From the NCBI RefSeq assembly GCF_041200175.1, contig NZ_CP165727.1, positions 4,963,501 through 5,027,500 of the forward strand: a DNA stretch of 64,000 nucleotides. The letters run 5' to 3'. Numbering within the stretch: the stretch's first letter is position 1; every line of letters starts with the position of its first letter. This document shows positions 1-8,778 of this stretch, one piece after another. The DNA comes from Streptomyces sp. R33. Lineage in GTDB: Bacteria; Actinomycetota; Actinomycetes; Streptomycetales; Streptomycetaceae. The notes under the pieces were generated by a model that saw only the letters and a program-made list of their open reading frames with translations, was not told where the DNA came from and did not search any database. Made by a program: the position numbers and the translations under genes.

Positions 1-572
1 GCCCACTGGACCGAGCCCCGGCCGCCGAAGCGGGTGGGCGGGGCGGCCACGTACTCGCCCTCGCCCCGCGCGACGAGGTCGATCGAGGCCGCCGACCAGC
101 CGAGCTTGCGCACGAGGTCCGGCACCTTCGCCCCGGCGCCCGGCAGCACGAAGAACAGCATCCGGTGGTCGGGCGTGAGGGCGACCGGCCCCAGGGTGCG
201 CTCCATCCGCTCGAGGCGCGCCAGCGCCAGGAACCCGGCGGAGTCCGGCACGTCCAGCGCGTCGAACGTCCGGCCCGTCGGCAGCAGGATCGAGGCCTCG
301 GGGCGCTTCGCCCAGATCCGCCGCACCTGGACCGCGCTGCCCGTGGCCAGCGCCGCCCAGTCCTTCACCGTGGCGTGCGCGCCCGGCGCCGGGCAGTCCT
401 GCGCCCCGCAGGAGCAGAGCTCCCGCCCGTCCGCGGACTCCAGCCAGGTGCCGGCGAAGACGTCCCAGTGCCGTTCTTCCGCGTACCGCACGGCATGGTC
501 CAGCAGCTGCTCGCCGCGCTGCTTGGGGATGGGTGCGGTCTCCGTGACTGCGATGGTCTCTTCCACGCCCAT
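1..572 (-). CDS. Bifunctional DNA primase/polymerase-like protein (partial)
   Basis: The minus strand from an ATG at 572 is open for 190 codons and runs off the left edge, so the C-terminus is missing. A GGGAG ribosome site precedes the start. The protein opens MGVEETIAV and carries a Cys-rich segment near residues 53-66 (CSCG, C60, H66), followed by an LPTGRTFDALDVP stretch. I recognise this as the N-terminal primase/polymerase (prim-pol) domain type found in many Streptomyces chromosomes. Whether it primes DNA in vivo is unknown. It diverges from the regulator at 787, with 214 bp between the two starts. Identification is from recalled family sequence, not a search. Confidence 0.75.
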   Translation of the reverse strand, partial: MGVEETIAVTETAPIPKQRGEQLLDHAVRYAEERHWDVFAGTWLESADGRELCSCGAQDCPAPGAHATVKDWAALATGSAVQVRRIWAKRPEASILLPTGRTFDALDVPDSAGFLALARLERMERTLGPVALTPDHRMLFFVLPGAGAKVPDLVRKLGWSAASIDLVARGEGEYVAAPPTRFGGRGSVQW

Positions 573-745
573 CACAACTCCCGGGGTCACCCGGGGTTAC
601 GGGCGTAAACCGGCCGGTGGGCGGTGCATCGATCCTGCATACGGGGCGCACTGGAGCACGATTGGGGGCGCGTAGGAGGTCGGGGCGCCGGAGTTGGGTA
701 GCGACACGACGCAGAGCGGATGATTCTCCGCAACTCAGGCGGGAA

Positions 746-765
746 GTGATCATTCCAACGATCAC
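746..765. promoter_or_regulatory. Inverted repeat in divergent promoter region
   Basis: GTGATC (746-751) and GATCAC (760-765) form a perfect 6-bp inverted repeat around 8 bases. It lies 21 bp upstream of the regulator start at 787, in the divergent interval with the primase-like gene. The position suits an operator, perhaps for autoregulation by the adjacent helix-turn-helix protein. That role is inferred. Confidence 0.35.
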
Positions 766-786
766 CCGCGGCTACTGGGGGTTTTC

Positions 787-2166
787 ATGGCAGCCAGGCC
801 TCTCGTCGCGCGCCAGCCGAATGAACGGCTACAGGCGCTCATCCAGGAAGCCGGGTGCTCGAACGCCGGGCTCGCCCGGCGCGTCAACATGTGCGGGGCC
901 GAACACGGCCTCGATCTCCGCTACGACAAGACCTCCGTGGCCCGGTGGCTGCGCGGCCAGCAGCCGCGCGGCCGGGCGCCGGGCATCATCGCCGAGGCGC
1001 TGGGGCGCAAACTCGGCCGGACCGTCACCATCGACGAGATCGGCATGGCCAACGGCAAGAACCTCGCCTCCGGCATCGGCCTTCAGTTCTCCCCGACCGT
1101 CATCGGCGCCATCGAGCAGGTCAGCGAGCTGTGGCGGAGCGACGTCGGCCGCCGCGACTTCCTGTCCGGGTCGAGCGTGGCCGCCTCGGCGCTCGTCGAG
1201 CCGAGCCGCGACTGGCTGATCACCGGCGCCGACGCGCAGGTCGCGCGCAGCGGCGGCTCGCGCGTCGGGATGCCGGACGTGGAGGCCGTACGGGCGACCA
1301 CCGAGGCCCTCAAGGACCTCGACCACCGCTTCGGCAGCGGCCATGTCCGGCCCGTCGTCGTGCACTACCTCAACTCCGTGGTCTCCGGGCTGATCGGCGG
1401 CTCGTACCGGGAGCCGGTCGGGCGGGCGCTGTTCGCGGCCGTGGCCCGGCTGACGGAGCTGGCCGGCTACATGGCGGTGGACACCGGGCAGCCGGGCCTG
1501 GCGCAGCGCTACTACATCCAGGCGCTGCGGCTGGCGCAGGCGGCCGGGGACCGGGCGTACGGGGGCTACGTGCTCGCGGCGTCCATGAGCCACCTCGCGG
1601 CGGAACTGGGCAATCCGCGGGAGATCGCGCAGCTCGCGCGGGCCGCTCAGGAGGGGACCCGCGGGCAGGTCACGCCGCGGGTGGAGGCGATGTTCTACGC
1701 CGCCGAGGCGCGCGGGCACGCGCTGCTGGGCGACACCCGGGCGACGGCGGTGCTGTCCTCGCGGGCCGTGACGGCGCTGGAGCGGGCGGAGCCGGAGTCG
1801 GGCGACGACCCGGTCTGGATCCGGCACTTCGACGCGGCGTACCTCGCGGACGAGCTGGCGCACTGCCACCGGGACCTGGGCCAGGCGGACGCGGCGGCCA
1901 GGCAGGCGGAGGACGCGCTGCGGGGCCTTCCGGCGGGCAAGGCGCGGCGCCGGGCGATCGGGCTGCTGCTGCTGGCGTCGGCGCAGGTGCAGCAGCGTGA
2001 GGTGGAGCAGGCCTGCCAGACCGCCGCGAAGGCGGCGGACCTGCTGTCGGGGATCCGCTCGAACCGGGGCGCGGAGTATCTGGACGACTTCCGCACCCGC
2101 CTCGCCCCGTACCGCGACGAGCCGGCGGCCCGCGAGTTCACGGCCCGCCTGGAGGTGGTGGCGTAG
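787..2166 (+). CDS. NsdA-like transcriptional regulator with TPR-type repeats
   Basis: A 459-residue protein. Residues about 8-75 look like an XRE-type helix-turn-helix (LARRVN, TSVARWLRGQQPRG). A long Ala/Leu-rich helical region follows (about 165-450) with TPR-like units. This layout is that of the Streptomyces NsdA family of developmental regulators, which repress sporulation and antibiotic production; membership is inferred from layout. The ATG at 787 is preceded by a GGGGG tract. The gene is transcribed away from the primase-like gene and is followed 105 bp later by the repeat-containing membrane protein. Confidence 0.65.
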   Translation: MAARPLVARQPNERLQALIQEAGCSNAGLARRVNMCGAEHGLDLRYDKTSVARWLRGQQPRGRAPGIIAEALGRKLGRTVTIDEIGMANGKNLASGIGLQFSPTVIGAIEQVSELWRSDVGRRDFLSGSSVAASALVEPSRDWLITGADAQVARSGGSRVGMPDVEAVRATTEALKDLDHRFGSGHVRPVVVHYLNSVVSGLIGGSYREPVGRALFAAVARLTELAGYMAVDTGQPGLAQRYYIQALRLAQAAGDRAYGGYVLAASMSHLAAELGNPREIAQLARAAQEGTRGQVTPRVEAMFYAAEARGHALLGDTRATAVLSSRAVTALERAEPESGDDPVWIRHFDAAYLADELAHCHRDLGQADAAARQAEDALRGLPAGKARRRAIGLLLLASAQVQQREVEQACQTAAKAADLLSGIRSNRGAEYLDDFRTRLAPYRDEPAAREFTARLEVVA

Positions 2167-2271
2167 CCGGCCCGGCGGCGGCGGGGCGGGTGGGCCTGCC
2201 GTGGGCGGGGGGTGACCGGGTAGCGTGAGCCGACGATTCGGAATACCGGCGTAGTCGGCGAAGGAGTCCCG

Positions 2272-3741
2272 GTGACGGAGAGCGGACAGAGCGGCGGCCA
2301 ACAGGCGGCCCCGCAGGCCGGTGCGCCGTGGGGTCCCGACCCGGCGTACCCGCAGCAGCCGCAGGGCCCGGGGCAGCCCGCGTACGGCTACCCGCCGGCG
2401 CACCAGCCGGGCGGGCCGGCGTACGGCTACCCCCCGGCGGCGGAGCAGCCTCCGGCGGGCCCGCCGCAGCCGGGGCAGCCGGCGCCCGGGCATGTGGTGG
2501 GGCCCGGTTACGAGGGTCCCGGGGAGCCGCACGGGTACGGCTACCCGCCGCTGCCCGAGGCGGTCACCCAGTACATCCCGCCGGTTCCGGCCGGGGCCGT
2601 GCCCGACGAAGGGGCCACCCAGTACATCCCGCCGGTTCCGGCCGGGGCCGTGCCCGACGAAGGGGCCACCCAGTACATCCCGCCGGTTCCGGCCGGGCCC
2701 GTGCCCGACGAAGGGGCCACCCAGTACATCCCGCCGGTTCCGGCCGGGCCGGCGCCCGACGAAGGCGCCACGCAGTACATCCCGCCGGTCCCGTCCGCCT
2801 CCGCGCACGGTGAGGCGGCGACGCAGTACATCCCGCCGGTTCCGGCCGGGCCGGCGCACGGCGAGGCCGCGACCCAGTACATCCCGCCCGTCACCGACGG
2901 GTTCGACGCGCTGTTCCGCGGGGACGGCGCCGACGCCGGGCACACCCAGCACCTGCCGCCCGTACAGGAGCCGGTGCTGCGTCAGCCGCCGCCGCGGGGC
3001 TATCCGCCGCGCGGGCAGCGGCCCGTACCGCCCCAGGCGCAGGCCCAGCCCCAGCAGTTCCAGCAGCACCCGCAGTACGCGCCGCCCCCGCCCCCGCCGG
3101 AGGCGCCCCGACGGGTGCCGGCCGGCGTGATCGCCGCCGTCGTCATCGGCCTGGCCGTCGTCGGGCTCGGCGTCGGCGCGCTGCTCAGCGACGGCAAGGC
3201 GCAGAACAACGACCCCGCTGCGGCAGCCGCGACCCCGAGCGCCGGAAGCTCGGCCGCGTCCGCCGGCGAGGCGCCCGTGGACCCGGCCCGGGCGCAGGCC
3301 GTCCAGCTGGACAAGCTCCTCGCGGACAGCAACGACAGCCGCGCCGCCGTCATCCGGTCCGTCGACGACATCAAGGGCTGCCGCAACCTCGGCCAGGCGG
3401 CGACCGACCTGCGCGACGCCGCCCGCCAGCGCGAGGAGCTCGTCACCCGTCTCCAGGACCTGAAGCTGGACCAGCTCCCCGACAACACGAGGCTGGCCGC
3501 CTCGCTCACCAAGGCCTGGCAGTCCTCCGCGGCCGCCGACAAGAGCTACGCGGCCTGGGCGGACGACGCCGCCGGCGACAAGAAGGGCTGCAAGGACGGG
3601 AAGGCCAAGAACACCGACAACAGCTCCGACGGCGACAAGGCGAGCGGCGAGGCGACGAAGGCGAAGGAGTCGGCCGCGACCCTGTGGAACACGATCGCGG
3701 CCAAGTACGGCCTCACCAAGCGGGACAAGTCCCAGCTCTAG
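2272..3741 (+). CDS. Proline-rich repeat-containing single-pass membrane protein
   Basis: A 489-residue protein starting at a GTG with AAGGAG eight bases upstream (2261-2266). Residues 1-95 are rich in Pro, Gly, Gln and Tyr (AYGYPP repeats). Residues 99-206 hold seven copies of a TQYIPPV unit spaced 17 residues apart. One hydrophobic segment at about 284-305 is the only membrane span. A charged helical domain (about 325-489) follows, with Cys residues near 367 and 443 that could pair outside the cell. The Pro-rich side is then probably cytoplasmic. I recognise no enzymatic domain. The long frame opposite it on the minus strand is a shadow of the repeats. Confidence 0.8.
   Translation: MTESGQSGGQQAAPQAGAPWGPDPAYPQQPQGPGQPAYGYPPAHQPGGPAYGYPPAAEQPPAGPPQPGQPAPGHVVGPGYEGPGEPHGYGYPPLPEAVTQYIPPVPAGAVPDEGATQYIPPVPAGAVPDEGATQYIPPVPAGPVPDEGATQYIPPVPAGPAPDEGATQYIPPVPSASAHGEAATQYIPPVPAGPAHGEAATQYIPPVTDGFDALFRGDGADAGHTQHLPPVQEPVLRQPPPRGYPPRGQRPVPPQAQAQPQQFQQHPQYAPPPPPPEAPRRVPAGVIAAVVIGLAVVGLGVGALLSDGKAQNNDPAAAAATPSAGSSAASAGEAPVDPARAQAVQLDKLLADSNDSRAAVIRSVDDIKGCRNLGQAATDLRDAARQREELVTRLQDLKLDQLPDNTRLAASLTKAWQSSAAADKSYAAWADDAAGDKKGCKDGKAKNTDNSSDGDKASGEATKAKESAATLWNTIAAKYGLTKRDKSQL
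2566..2889 (+). repeat. 51-bp in-frame tandem repeat
   Basis: About six and a half copies of a 51-bp unit encode seven TQYIPPV motifs. The first three or four units are almost identical and the later ones diverge (SASAHGEA, GPAHGEA). This points to recent unit duplication inside the gene. Confidence 0.85.
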
Positions 3742-3771
3742 ACGGTGGCCCGGGAGGAGCCGGGCGAGCGC

Positions 3772-5052
3772 CTACGCCGCGCGGGGCGCCTGCTCCAGGG
3801 TCTGGGTCATGTCCATCGACTGCTCGCCCTGCTGGGCGACGAGCCGGCCCGCCTGGACGACCTGGAAGTTGACCCGCCCGTTCACCATGCGCGGGAAGCC
3901 GGCGACGGCGCGCATGTCCTTGTAGCGCCAGCTCAGGTCCGGGGTCAGCCCGCCGGTCTTCACCGGCTCCGACTGGTTCAGCGCGCGTGCCACCTTGCGC
4001 GCGGTGAGGTCCTCGCCGGACTTGAACCGCTTCATGGTCTCGTTGAGCACGGTGTAGGCGATCCAGGTGGTCTGCGTCCCGCTGTCGTCCGCGTCCACGG
4101 CGTCGTTGCCGAACGCGTGCTCGGAGATCACGTTCCGCATCTGCTCCCACAGCGGATCGGTCGACACCGGGTACCAGCTGGTGAGGTACGCGCCCTCGAA
4201 GGGGCTCTCCTTGCCGCCGGTGCGGTCGACCACGGCCTGGCTGACACTGCCCAGCACCGAGGAGATCTGCGGGTTCTTGTGCTTGTCGTCGACGCGGCGG
4301 AAGGCGTCGAAGAACGTCTCCGTGCGCTCGCCGAGGACGGCCGTGACGCAGCCCTTGTCCTTGCCGCCGGAGGAGTCGGCGAGCGCTTCGCGGGCCTGCG
4401 GCGTGTAGTCCGCGGAGTCCTCGGCGGCCCGGATGTCGTTGGCGTCGGGCATTTTGTTCGCCTTGAGCCCGGCGTTGAGCAGGAGCGGCATGGAGTCGCC
4501 CGCGAGGGTGTCCGGGCGGACGACGGCGACCTGGCTGCAGGCCCGTCCCAGCTGGTGCCCGGCGCCGGCGAGGAGCACGGGCTGGCCGCCGTTGACGGGG
4601 TAGGAGAAGGGGCTCTGGAACTCCTCGGAGGAGACCCCGTACCCGCCGATGAAGGGGATGCCCTCGGCCTCCAGCGGGGCCATGAAGGCGCGCCCGTGCT
4701 GGCTGTACGAGCCGACGACCGCGACGGCCTTCTCGCTGATGGCCTTGCGGGCGCAGTCGGCGGCGCCGTTCGCGGTGTTCTTCTCGTTGCAGGTCAGTAC
4801 GCGCAGTTTGTGGCCGTTGATGCCGCCCTTGGAGTTGACCCAGGCCTCATAGGCCTTGGCCATGCCGGGCATTCCGGGCATGTTGGTCGCCTTCGTGCCC
4901 TGCGGCGCGAAGGTCATGACCGTGATGGTGTCCCCGGAGCCCCCCGGGCCTCCGGGGAGCATCCCGCAACCGGCGGCGAGACACGTGCCCATCGCCGTTG
5001 CCAGAAGGGTGCGGGAGAAGGATGCCGTGCGTCGCCAATCGGTCATGTCCAT
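3772..5052 (-). CDS. Branched-chain amino acid-type ABC transporter substrate-binding lipoprotein
   Basis: A 426-residue exported lipoprotein. The start at 5052 was chosen because GGAAGG lies a few bases upstream and because it places a basic n-region, a hydrophobic stretch and the lipobox LAAGC (Cys29) correctly. The open frame extends 29 codons further upstream without signal-peptide character. The mature part has the type 1 periplasmic-binding (Leu/Ile/Val-binding) pattern: repeated TITVMTF, VAVVGSYS and VAVVRPDT strand-turn motifs and YETWVNSKGG-like helices. No permease or ATPase gene adjoins it, so its partner transporter is elsewhere. It diverges from the SCO4402-type gene. Confidence 0.8.
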   Translation of the reverse strand: MDMTDWRRTASFSRTLLATAMGTCLAAGCGMLPGGPGGSGDTITVMTFAPQGTKATNMPGMPGMAKAYEAWVNSKGGINGHKLRVLTCNEKNTANGAADCARKAISEKAVAVVGSYSQHGRAFMAPLEAEGIPFIGGYGVSSEEFQSPFSYPVNGGQPVLLAGAGHQLGRACSQVAVVRPDTLAGDSMPLLLNAGLKANKMPDANDIRAAEDSADYTPQAREALADSSGGKDKGCVTAVLGERTETFFDAFRRVDDKHKNPQISSVLGSVSQAVVDRTGGKESPFEGAYLTSWYPVSTDPLWEQMRNVISEHAFGNDAVDADDSGTQTTWIAYTVLNETMKRFKSGEDLTARKVARALNQSEPVKTGGLTPDLSWRYKDMRAVAGFPRMVNGRVNFQVVQAGRLVAQQGEQSMDMTQTLEQAPRAA

Positions 5053-5185
5053 GCACCCTTCCGCCCCACGGGTAACTGGAAAATGAGATGGACACAACAA
5101 GGAGTGACGCGAAGGTGAATTGCAGGGGAGCGGTTGCACACAGGCGCTTCAAGATCGTGCCGGCCGTGAACGTACGATCGAAAGC

Positions 5186-5689
5186 GTGACATTCGCCCAA
5201 GGTTCGAAGAACTCTTCCCGCCGCGGCGGCCGCTCCTCCACCATGGGCGGCATGCCCTTGAACGACATGCCGTGGTGGCGCTGGCGCAGCAACGTGCGCT
5301 CGGCGCTTCACATGCTCTCCGACCCGGTCTTCCACGAGGAGACCTGGCTCGCCGGTGTCGAGGGGTACGGGGACGTCACCGACGCCGTGTACCGGCTCGT
5401 CGAGGACACCTGGCTCGACAGCTGGTCCGCCGAGAAGTACGTCGGCACGATCTTCCGCGACTCCCAGGAGGCCGCGCTCGTGGACCTCGCGGTGCTGCGG
5501 GTGCTGCGGATCCTGCACCAGGTCGGGCCCGACGCCCCCGTCTCCGCCTACCTCGAGCACCACGCCTGGCCCGAGGCGGTACGCGCCGCGCGCGAGGCGC
5601 ACGTACGGCTCGCGACCGCGGACGGGGACGAACCGGACGCCGCACCGCAGTCGCTGGAACTGCTGAGGATCGTGACCCGCGCGGTGTGA
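5186..5689 (+). CDS. SCO4402-family conserved hypothetical protein
   Basis: A 167-residue protein from a GTG at 5186; an internal ATG at 5243 (MGGMPLNDM) is an alternative because neither start has a strong ribosome site. The core (PWWRWRSNVRSALHMLSD, then a helical region) matches what I recall of the small actinobacterial family named after S. coelicolor SCO4402, of unknown function. The stop lies 14 bp before purU, so the two are probably co-transcribed, the same order as in S. coelicolor as I recall it. No signal peptide or membrane segment is evident. Confidence 0.7.
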   Translation: MTFAQGSKNSSRRGGRSSTMGGMPLNDMPWWRWRSNVRSALHMLSDPVFHEETWLAGVEGYGDVTDAVYRLVEDTWLDSWSAEKYVGTIFRDSQEAALVDLAVLRVLRILHQVGPDAPVSAYLEHHAWPEAVRAAREAHVRLATADGDEPDAAPQSLELLRIVTRAV

Positions 5690-5703
5690 AAGGCTGTGGG
5701 GTC

Positions 5704-6579
5704 ATGAGCGACGACCCGCAGCCCCAGGCCCCCCAGCAGTACGTACTGACCCTGTCCTGCCCGGACAAGCAGGGCATCGTGCACGCCGTGTCCAGTTACC
5801 TGTTCATGACCGGGTGCAACATCGAGGACAGCCGTCAGTTCGGCGACCACGACACCGGCCTCTTCTTCATGCGGGTCCACTTCTCGGCCGACGCTCCGGT
5901 GACGCTGGACAAGCTGCGGGCCAGCTTCGCCGCCATCGGGGACTCGTTCCGGATGGACTGGGAGCTCCACCGCTCCGACGACCGCATGCGGATCGTGCTG
6001 ATGGTGTCGAAGTTCGGGCACTGCCTGAACGACCTGCTGTTCCGTACGAGCATCGGCGCGCTGCCGGTCGAGATCGCGGCGGTGGTCTCCAACCACACCG
6101 ACTTCGCCGAGCTGGTCCGCTCGTACGACGTCCCCTTCCACCACATCCCGGTGACGAAGGACACGAAGGCGGCCGCGGAGGCGCAGCTGCTGGAGCTGGT
6201 GCGGGCCGAGAACGTGGAGCTCGTGGTGCTGGCGCGGTACATGCAGGTGCTGTCGGACACCCTGTGCAAGGAGCTGAGCGGGCGGATCATCAACATCCAC
6301 CACTCGTTCCTGCCGAGCTTCAAGGGCGCGAAGCCGTACCACCAGGCGCATGCGCGCGGTGTGAAGCTGATCGGTGCCACCGCGCACTACGTGACGGCCG
6401 ACCTGGACGAGGGCCCGATCATCGAGCAGGAGGTCGAGCGGGTGGGCCACGAGGTGACGCCGGACCAGCTGGTGGCGATCGGGCGCGACGTCGAATGCCA
6501 GGCGCTGGCGCGGGCCGTGAAGTGGCACAGCGAACACCGCGTACTCCTGAACGGCACCCGCACGGTCGTCTTCGCGTAG
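5704..6579 (+). CDS. purU: Formyltetrahydrofolate deformylase
   Basis: A 291-residue enzyme that hydrolyses 10-formyl-tetrahydrofolate to formate and tetrahydrofolate, balancing one-carbon pools. An N-terminal ACT domain (about 12-85, DKQGIVHAVS) is followed by a formyltransferase-like catalytic domain (about 95-285). The catalytic trio is visible as Asn197 and His199 in IINIHHSFLP and Asp235 in ADLDEGPI. Length is normal for PurU. The ATG at 5704 follows an AAAGG/GTGGGG tract. It is the second gene of a likely pair with the SCO4402-type gene and ends at a strong hairpin shared with the convergent pseudogene. Confidence 0.95.
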   Translation: MSDDPQPQAPQQYVLTLSCPDKQGIVHAVSSYLFMTGCNIEDSRQFGDHDTGLFFMRVHFSADAPVTLDKLRASFAAIGDSFRMDWELHRSDDRMRIVLMVSKFGHCLNDLLFRTSIGALPVEIAAVVSNHTDFAELVRSYDVPFHHIPVTKDTKAAAEAQLLELVRAENVELVVLARYMQVLSDTLCKELSGRIINIHHSFLPSFKGAKPYHQAHARGVKLIGATAHYVTADLDEGPIIEQEVERVGHEVTPDQLVAIGRDVECQALARAVKWHSEHRVLLNGTRTVVFA

Positions 6580-6597
6580 CCGGAGCCGGAGCCGGAG

Positions 6598-6634
6598 CCG
6601 GCCCCGCCCGCGCCTCGAACGCCGGCGGGGCCGG
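6598..6634. terminator. Bidirectional hairpin terminator with common Streptomyces intergenic repeat
   Basis: CCGGCCCCGCC (6598-6608) pairs perfectly with GGCGGGGCCGG (6624-6634) across a 15-base loop, between convergent purU and the frameshifted gene. The loop side contains CGCCTCGAACGCCGGCGGGG, which recurs at about 26829 and resembles a widespread Streptomyces intergenic repeat. Confidence 0.7.
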
Positions 6635-6645
6635 ATCGCCGGGGT

Positions 6646-7901
6646 CTAGAGGCGGCTCAGGGACGCCGCCGCGAAGAGGACGTCGCGGATGGCTTCGCGG
6701 TCGCCGTGTTGGCCCACCGCGGCCTCCTCCGGGGAGATGTGGCCCGCGGCCAGCTGGCAGAACTCGGCGCCGTCCAGTGCGATCCGCGCCACCGTGTGCT
6801 CCGGCGACGGCTTCGCCGCCGGGGAGTCCAGCGCGATGTCCCAGCTGCCGCCGCCCGCGCCCTCGATCTCCAGGTGCAGCGTCCGCCCCGGTGCGCCCGC
6901 GGCGACCAGGCCGCGGGCCGGGGCTGCCAGCCCCGCCCGGCGCCGGTGGGCCAGCGCGCTCGGCAGCAGCCGGGCCGCCAGGTCGATCATCCGGTTCAGG
7001 TGCGGCCCCGACGGAGGGTCGTACGGGTAGTCCACCGCCTCCGCGATGTCCCACGCATGCACCCAGCACTCGAAGGCCCGCTCCAGGAACGCGTCCCCGA
7101 GCGGCAGCGCGAAGGCCCCGTAGTCCACCGACAGCTGCCCCACGCCCCGCCCCGCGAACGACACCGTCCGCACCAGCGTGTGCCCCTGCTCCCGCCACGG
7201 CTCGCGGATCTGCCGGGTGAGGGGCTGCACGGCGGAGGCCCAGTAGTGCTCCGTACGGCCCGTCGCGTCCGACGGTGCCTCCGGGCCCAGCGGATCGTCC
7301 AGGCCCAGCGCCGTCGCGACCATCCCGTCCACCGTGAGCAGGTGCCCGATCACCCCGGCCACCGTCGCCGGCGGTACTGGCGCCGCTCCTCCTCGAACCA
7401 CTTCAGCCGTACCGGGGTCTGCCACTCCGAGTCGCCGAAGTCCCGCAGCAGCGCGTCGAGCCGGGCCGTCTCCGTGTCGTACGGGCTCGCCCACGCCGGG
7501 ACCGGGATCCGGGCCGGCCGCTTGCCGAGGCAGTCCTCCAGGACGCGTGAGCGCAGCAGCGGCTTGAGGTCGAGGCTCTCCTCCGGGTGCAGCAGGCCCA
7601 CCGCGTCACGCAGTCGCAGCGCCTCCTCCGCGCAGGGCGCGCACTCGGTGAGGTGGTCCTCCACCGCCTGGGTCTCCTCGGCGGAGCACGCCGCGAGCGC
7701 CCACGCGCCGAGCAGGGACTTCAGAACGGCGTGCGACCGCGGCGGCTGCGGCGCAGCCGCCGGCTGCGGCTGGGGCAGCGGCTCCGGTGCGTGCCGCGGG
7801 TCGAGGTCGTCGGCGGCCCCGCGCGGACCCGGTATGCGCGGCGGACCGGCGGGGCGCTGTTCCTCGTATTCGTCGGCGGGCGGGTCGGCGGGGCCGTTCA
7901 T
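6646..7901 (-). pseudogene. Anti-sigma zinc-finger/maleylpyruvate isomerase (MDMPI) gene, frameshifted
   Basis: Two frames together make one protein. Frame one (ATG 7901 to stop 7350, 183 residues) has a Pro-rich start, a zf-HC2 motif HLTECAPC and a RLKWFEEER stretch. Frame two (into 6646) continues with ATVAGVIGHLLTVDG and the rest of an MDMPI-type mycothiol-dependent domain (ECWVHAWDIAEAV). The switch falls at about 7362-7375, where a one-base loss or two-base gain would join them; this is where, as I recall, homologues read through as one polypeptide. The ATG overlaps the sigma-factor stop (ATGA), so translation is coupled. The zinc-finger part could still restrain the sigma factor. A sequencing error or reinitiation at an internal GTG is possible. 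Confidence 0.7.
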
Positions 7902-8476
7902 CGGGGCGTTCCATATCCGGGCGGGCCGTATCCGGGCGGTGCGGCGTCCTCCTGCGGGAGGGCGTTGGCGGTCGACAGCAACTGCAGCCCGAGGCGCAGC
8001 CGTCGGCGGGCCTCGTCCTCGCTGATCTGCAGGTCGGCGGCGGCCTGCCGGTAATCGCGGCGCTTGAAGTACGCGAGTTCCAGCGCGGCCCGCAGTGGCG
8101 CGGGCATGGACGTGACGATGTAGTCCGCGCGGGCGGCGGCGCTGGCGCTGCGCACCTTCTGCTCGAGCTCCTCGCGCGAGCCGCGGCCCAGTTCGGCCTG
8201 CCGCAGCCGGGCCACGGCCTGGCCCTGGGTGATCCGGGCGACCCAGGACCGCATGGAGCCCTGCTTGGGGTCGTACGCGTCCGGGTTCTCCCAGATGTAG
8301 CCGAACACTTCGCGGGTGATCCGGTCCGCGGCCTTCTCGTCGCCGAGGACCCGGTGCGCCAGGCTGTGCACGAGCGAGGCGAAGCGGTCGTACAGCTCTC
8401 CGAGCGCGGCGGCCTCGCCGCGGGCGAGGCGCTGCTGCATGCGGCGGTCCCAGCGCGGTGGTACGTCCTTCGGCAT
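7898..8476 (-). CDS. ECF-like RNA polymerase sigma factor
   Basis: A 192-residue sigma-70-family protein. Region 2 is visible in LYDRFASLVHSLAHRVL and VFGYIWENPDAYDP, and region 4 in LRAALELAYFKRRDYRQAAADLQISEDEARRRL. The start at 8476 (MPKDVPPRW) fits family length; the upstream open frame lacks sigma character. It overlaps by four bases the zinc-finger gene downstream, the usual arrangement of a sigma factor with its anti-sigma factor. The signal it answers is unknown. It resembles S. coelicolor SCO4409, which I recall lies in the same neighbourhood as purU. Confidence 0.85.
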   Translation of the reverse strand: MPKDVPPRWDRRMQQRLARGEAAALGELYDRFASLVHSLAHRVLGDEKAADRITREVFGYIWENPDAYDPKQGSMRSWVARITQGQAVARLRQAELGRGSREELEQKVRSASAAARADYIVTSMPAPLRAALELAYFKRRDYRQAAADLQISEDEARRRLRLGLQLLSTANALPQEDAAPPGYGPPGYGTPR

Positions 8477-8778
8477 AACTGCCCCCAGCCGTGTGTCGAC
8501 GCATCGAATGTAATGGCCACAGGCGGCTTCGCGCCCGTTTTGGGGGAACCGGACCCTTGAAGTGTGCCCTGCGTGATAGGCGGGTCGCGGGGTGTGAAGG
8601 GTGGGGCGGGCCACGGCACATGGGCACAGGTGTACGCGCCCCACCGCGCTTCCCGTGCGCGGGTTCGATGCGGCCACCTCCTTGACGACTTCGCTTAACG
8701 GGCAGGCCACATAGGCCTTACGCTCCTGGCTTGTCTTGAACTGCACCCCACCGCACATGTGAAGGCGGAACGCCGAAT
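8477..8778. other. Divergent intergenic region, sigma factor/EF-hand gene
   Basis: This 302-bp interval carries the promoters of the sigma-factor operon and of the EF-hand gene. TTGACG at 8682-8687 is a good -35 hexamer pointing right, but no matching -10 lies at 17-18 bp. I see no open frame with coding character and no strong hairpin. Confidence 0.4.

Noticed and set aside
2566..2889. Regular repeats that could suggest a CRISPR array
   Set aside because: Units are directly tandem with no spacers, in frame, and encode a consistent peptide.
829..3069. A 746-codon minus-strand open frame with Arg/Gly repeats
   Set aside because: It lies wholly opposite two well-supported plus-strand genes; its repeats are the complement of the 51-bp coding repeat and its residues have no family character.
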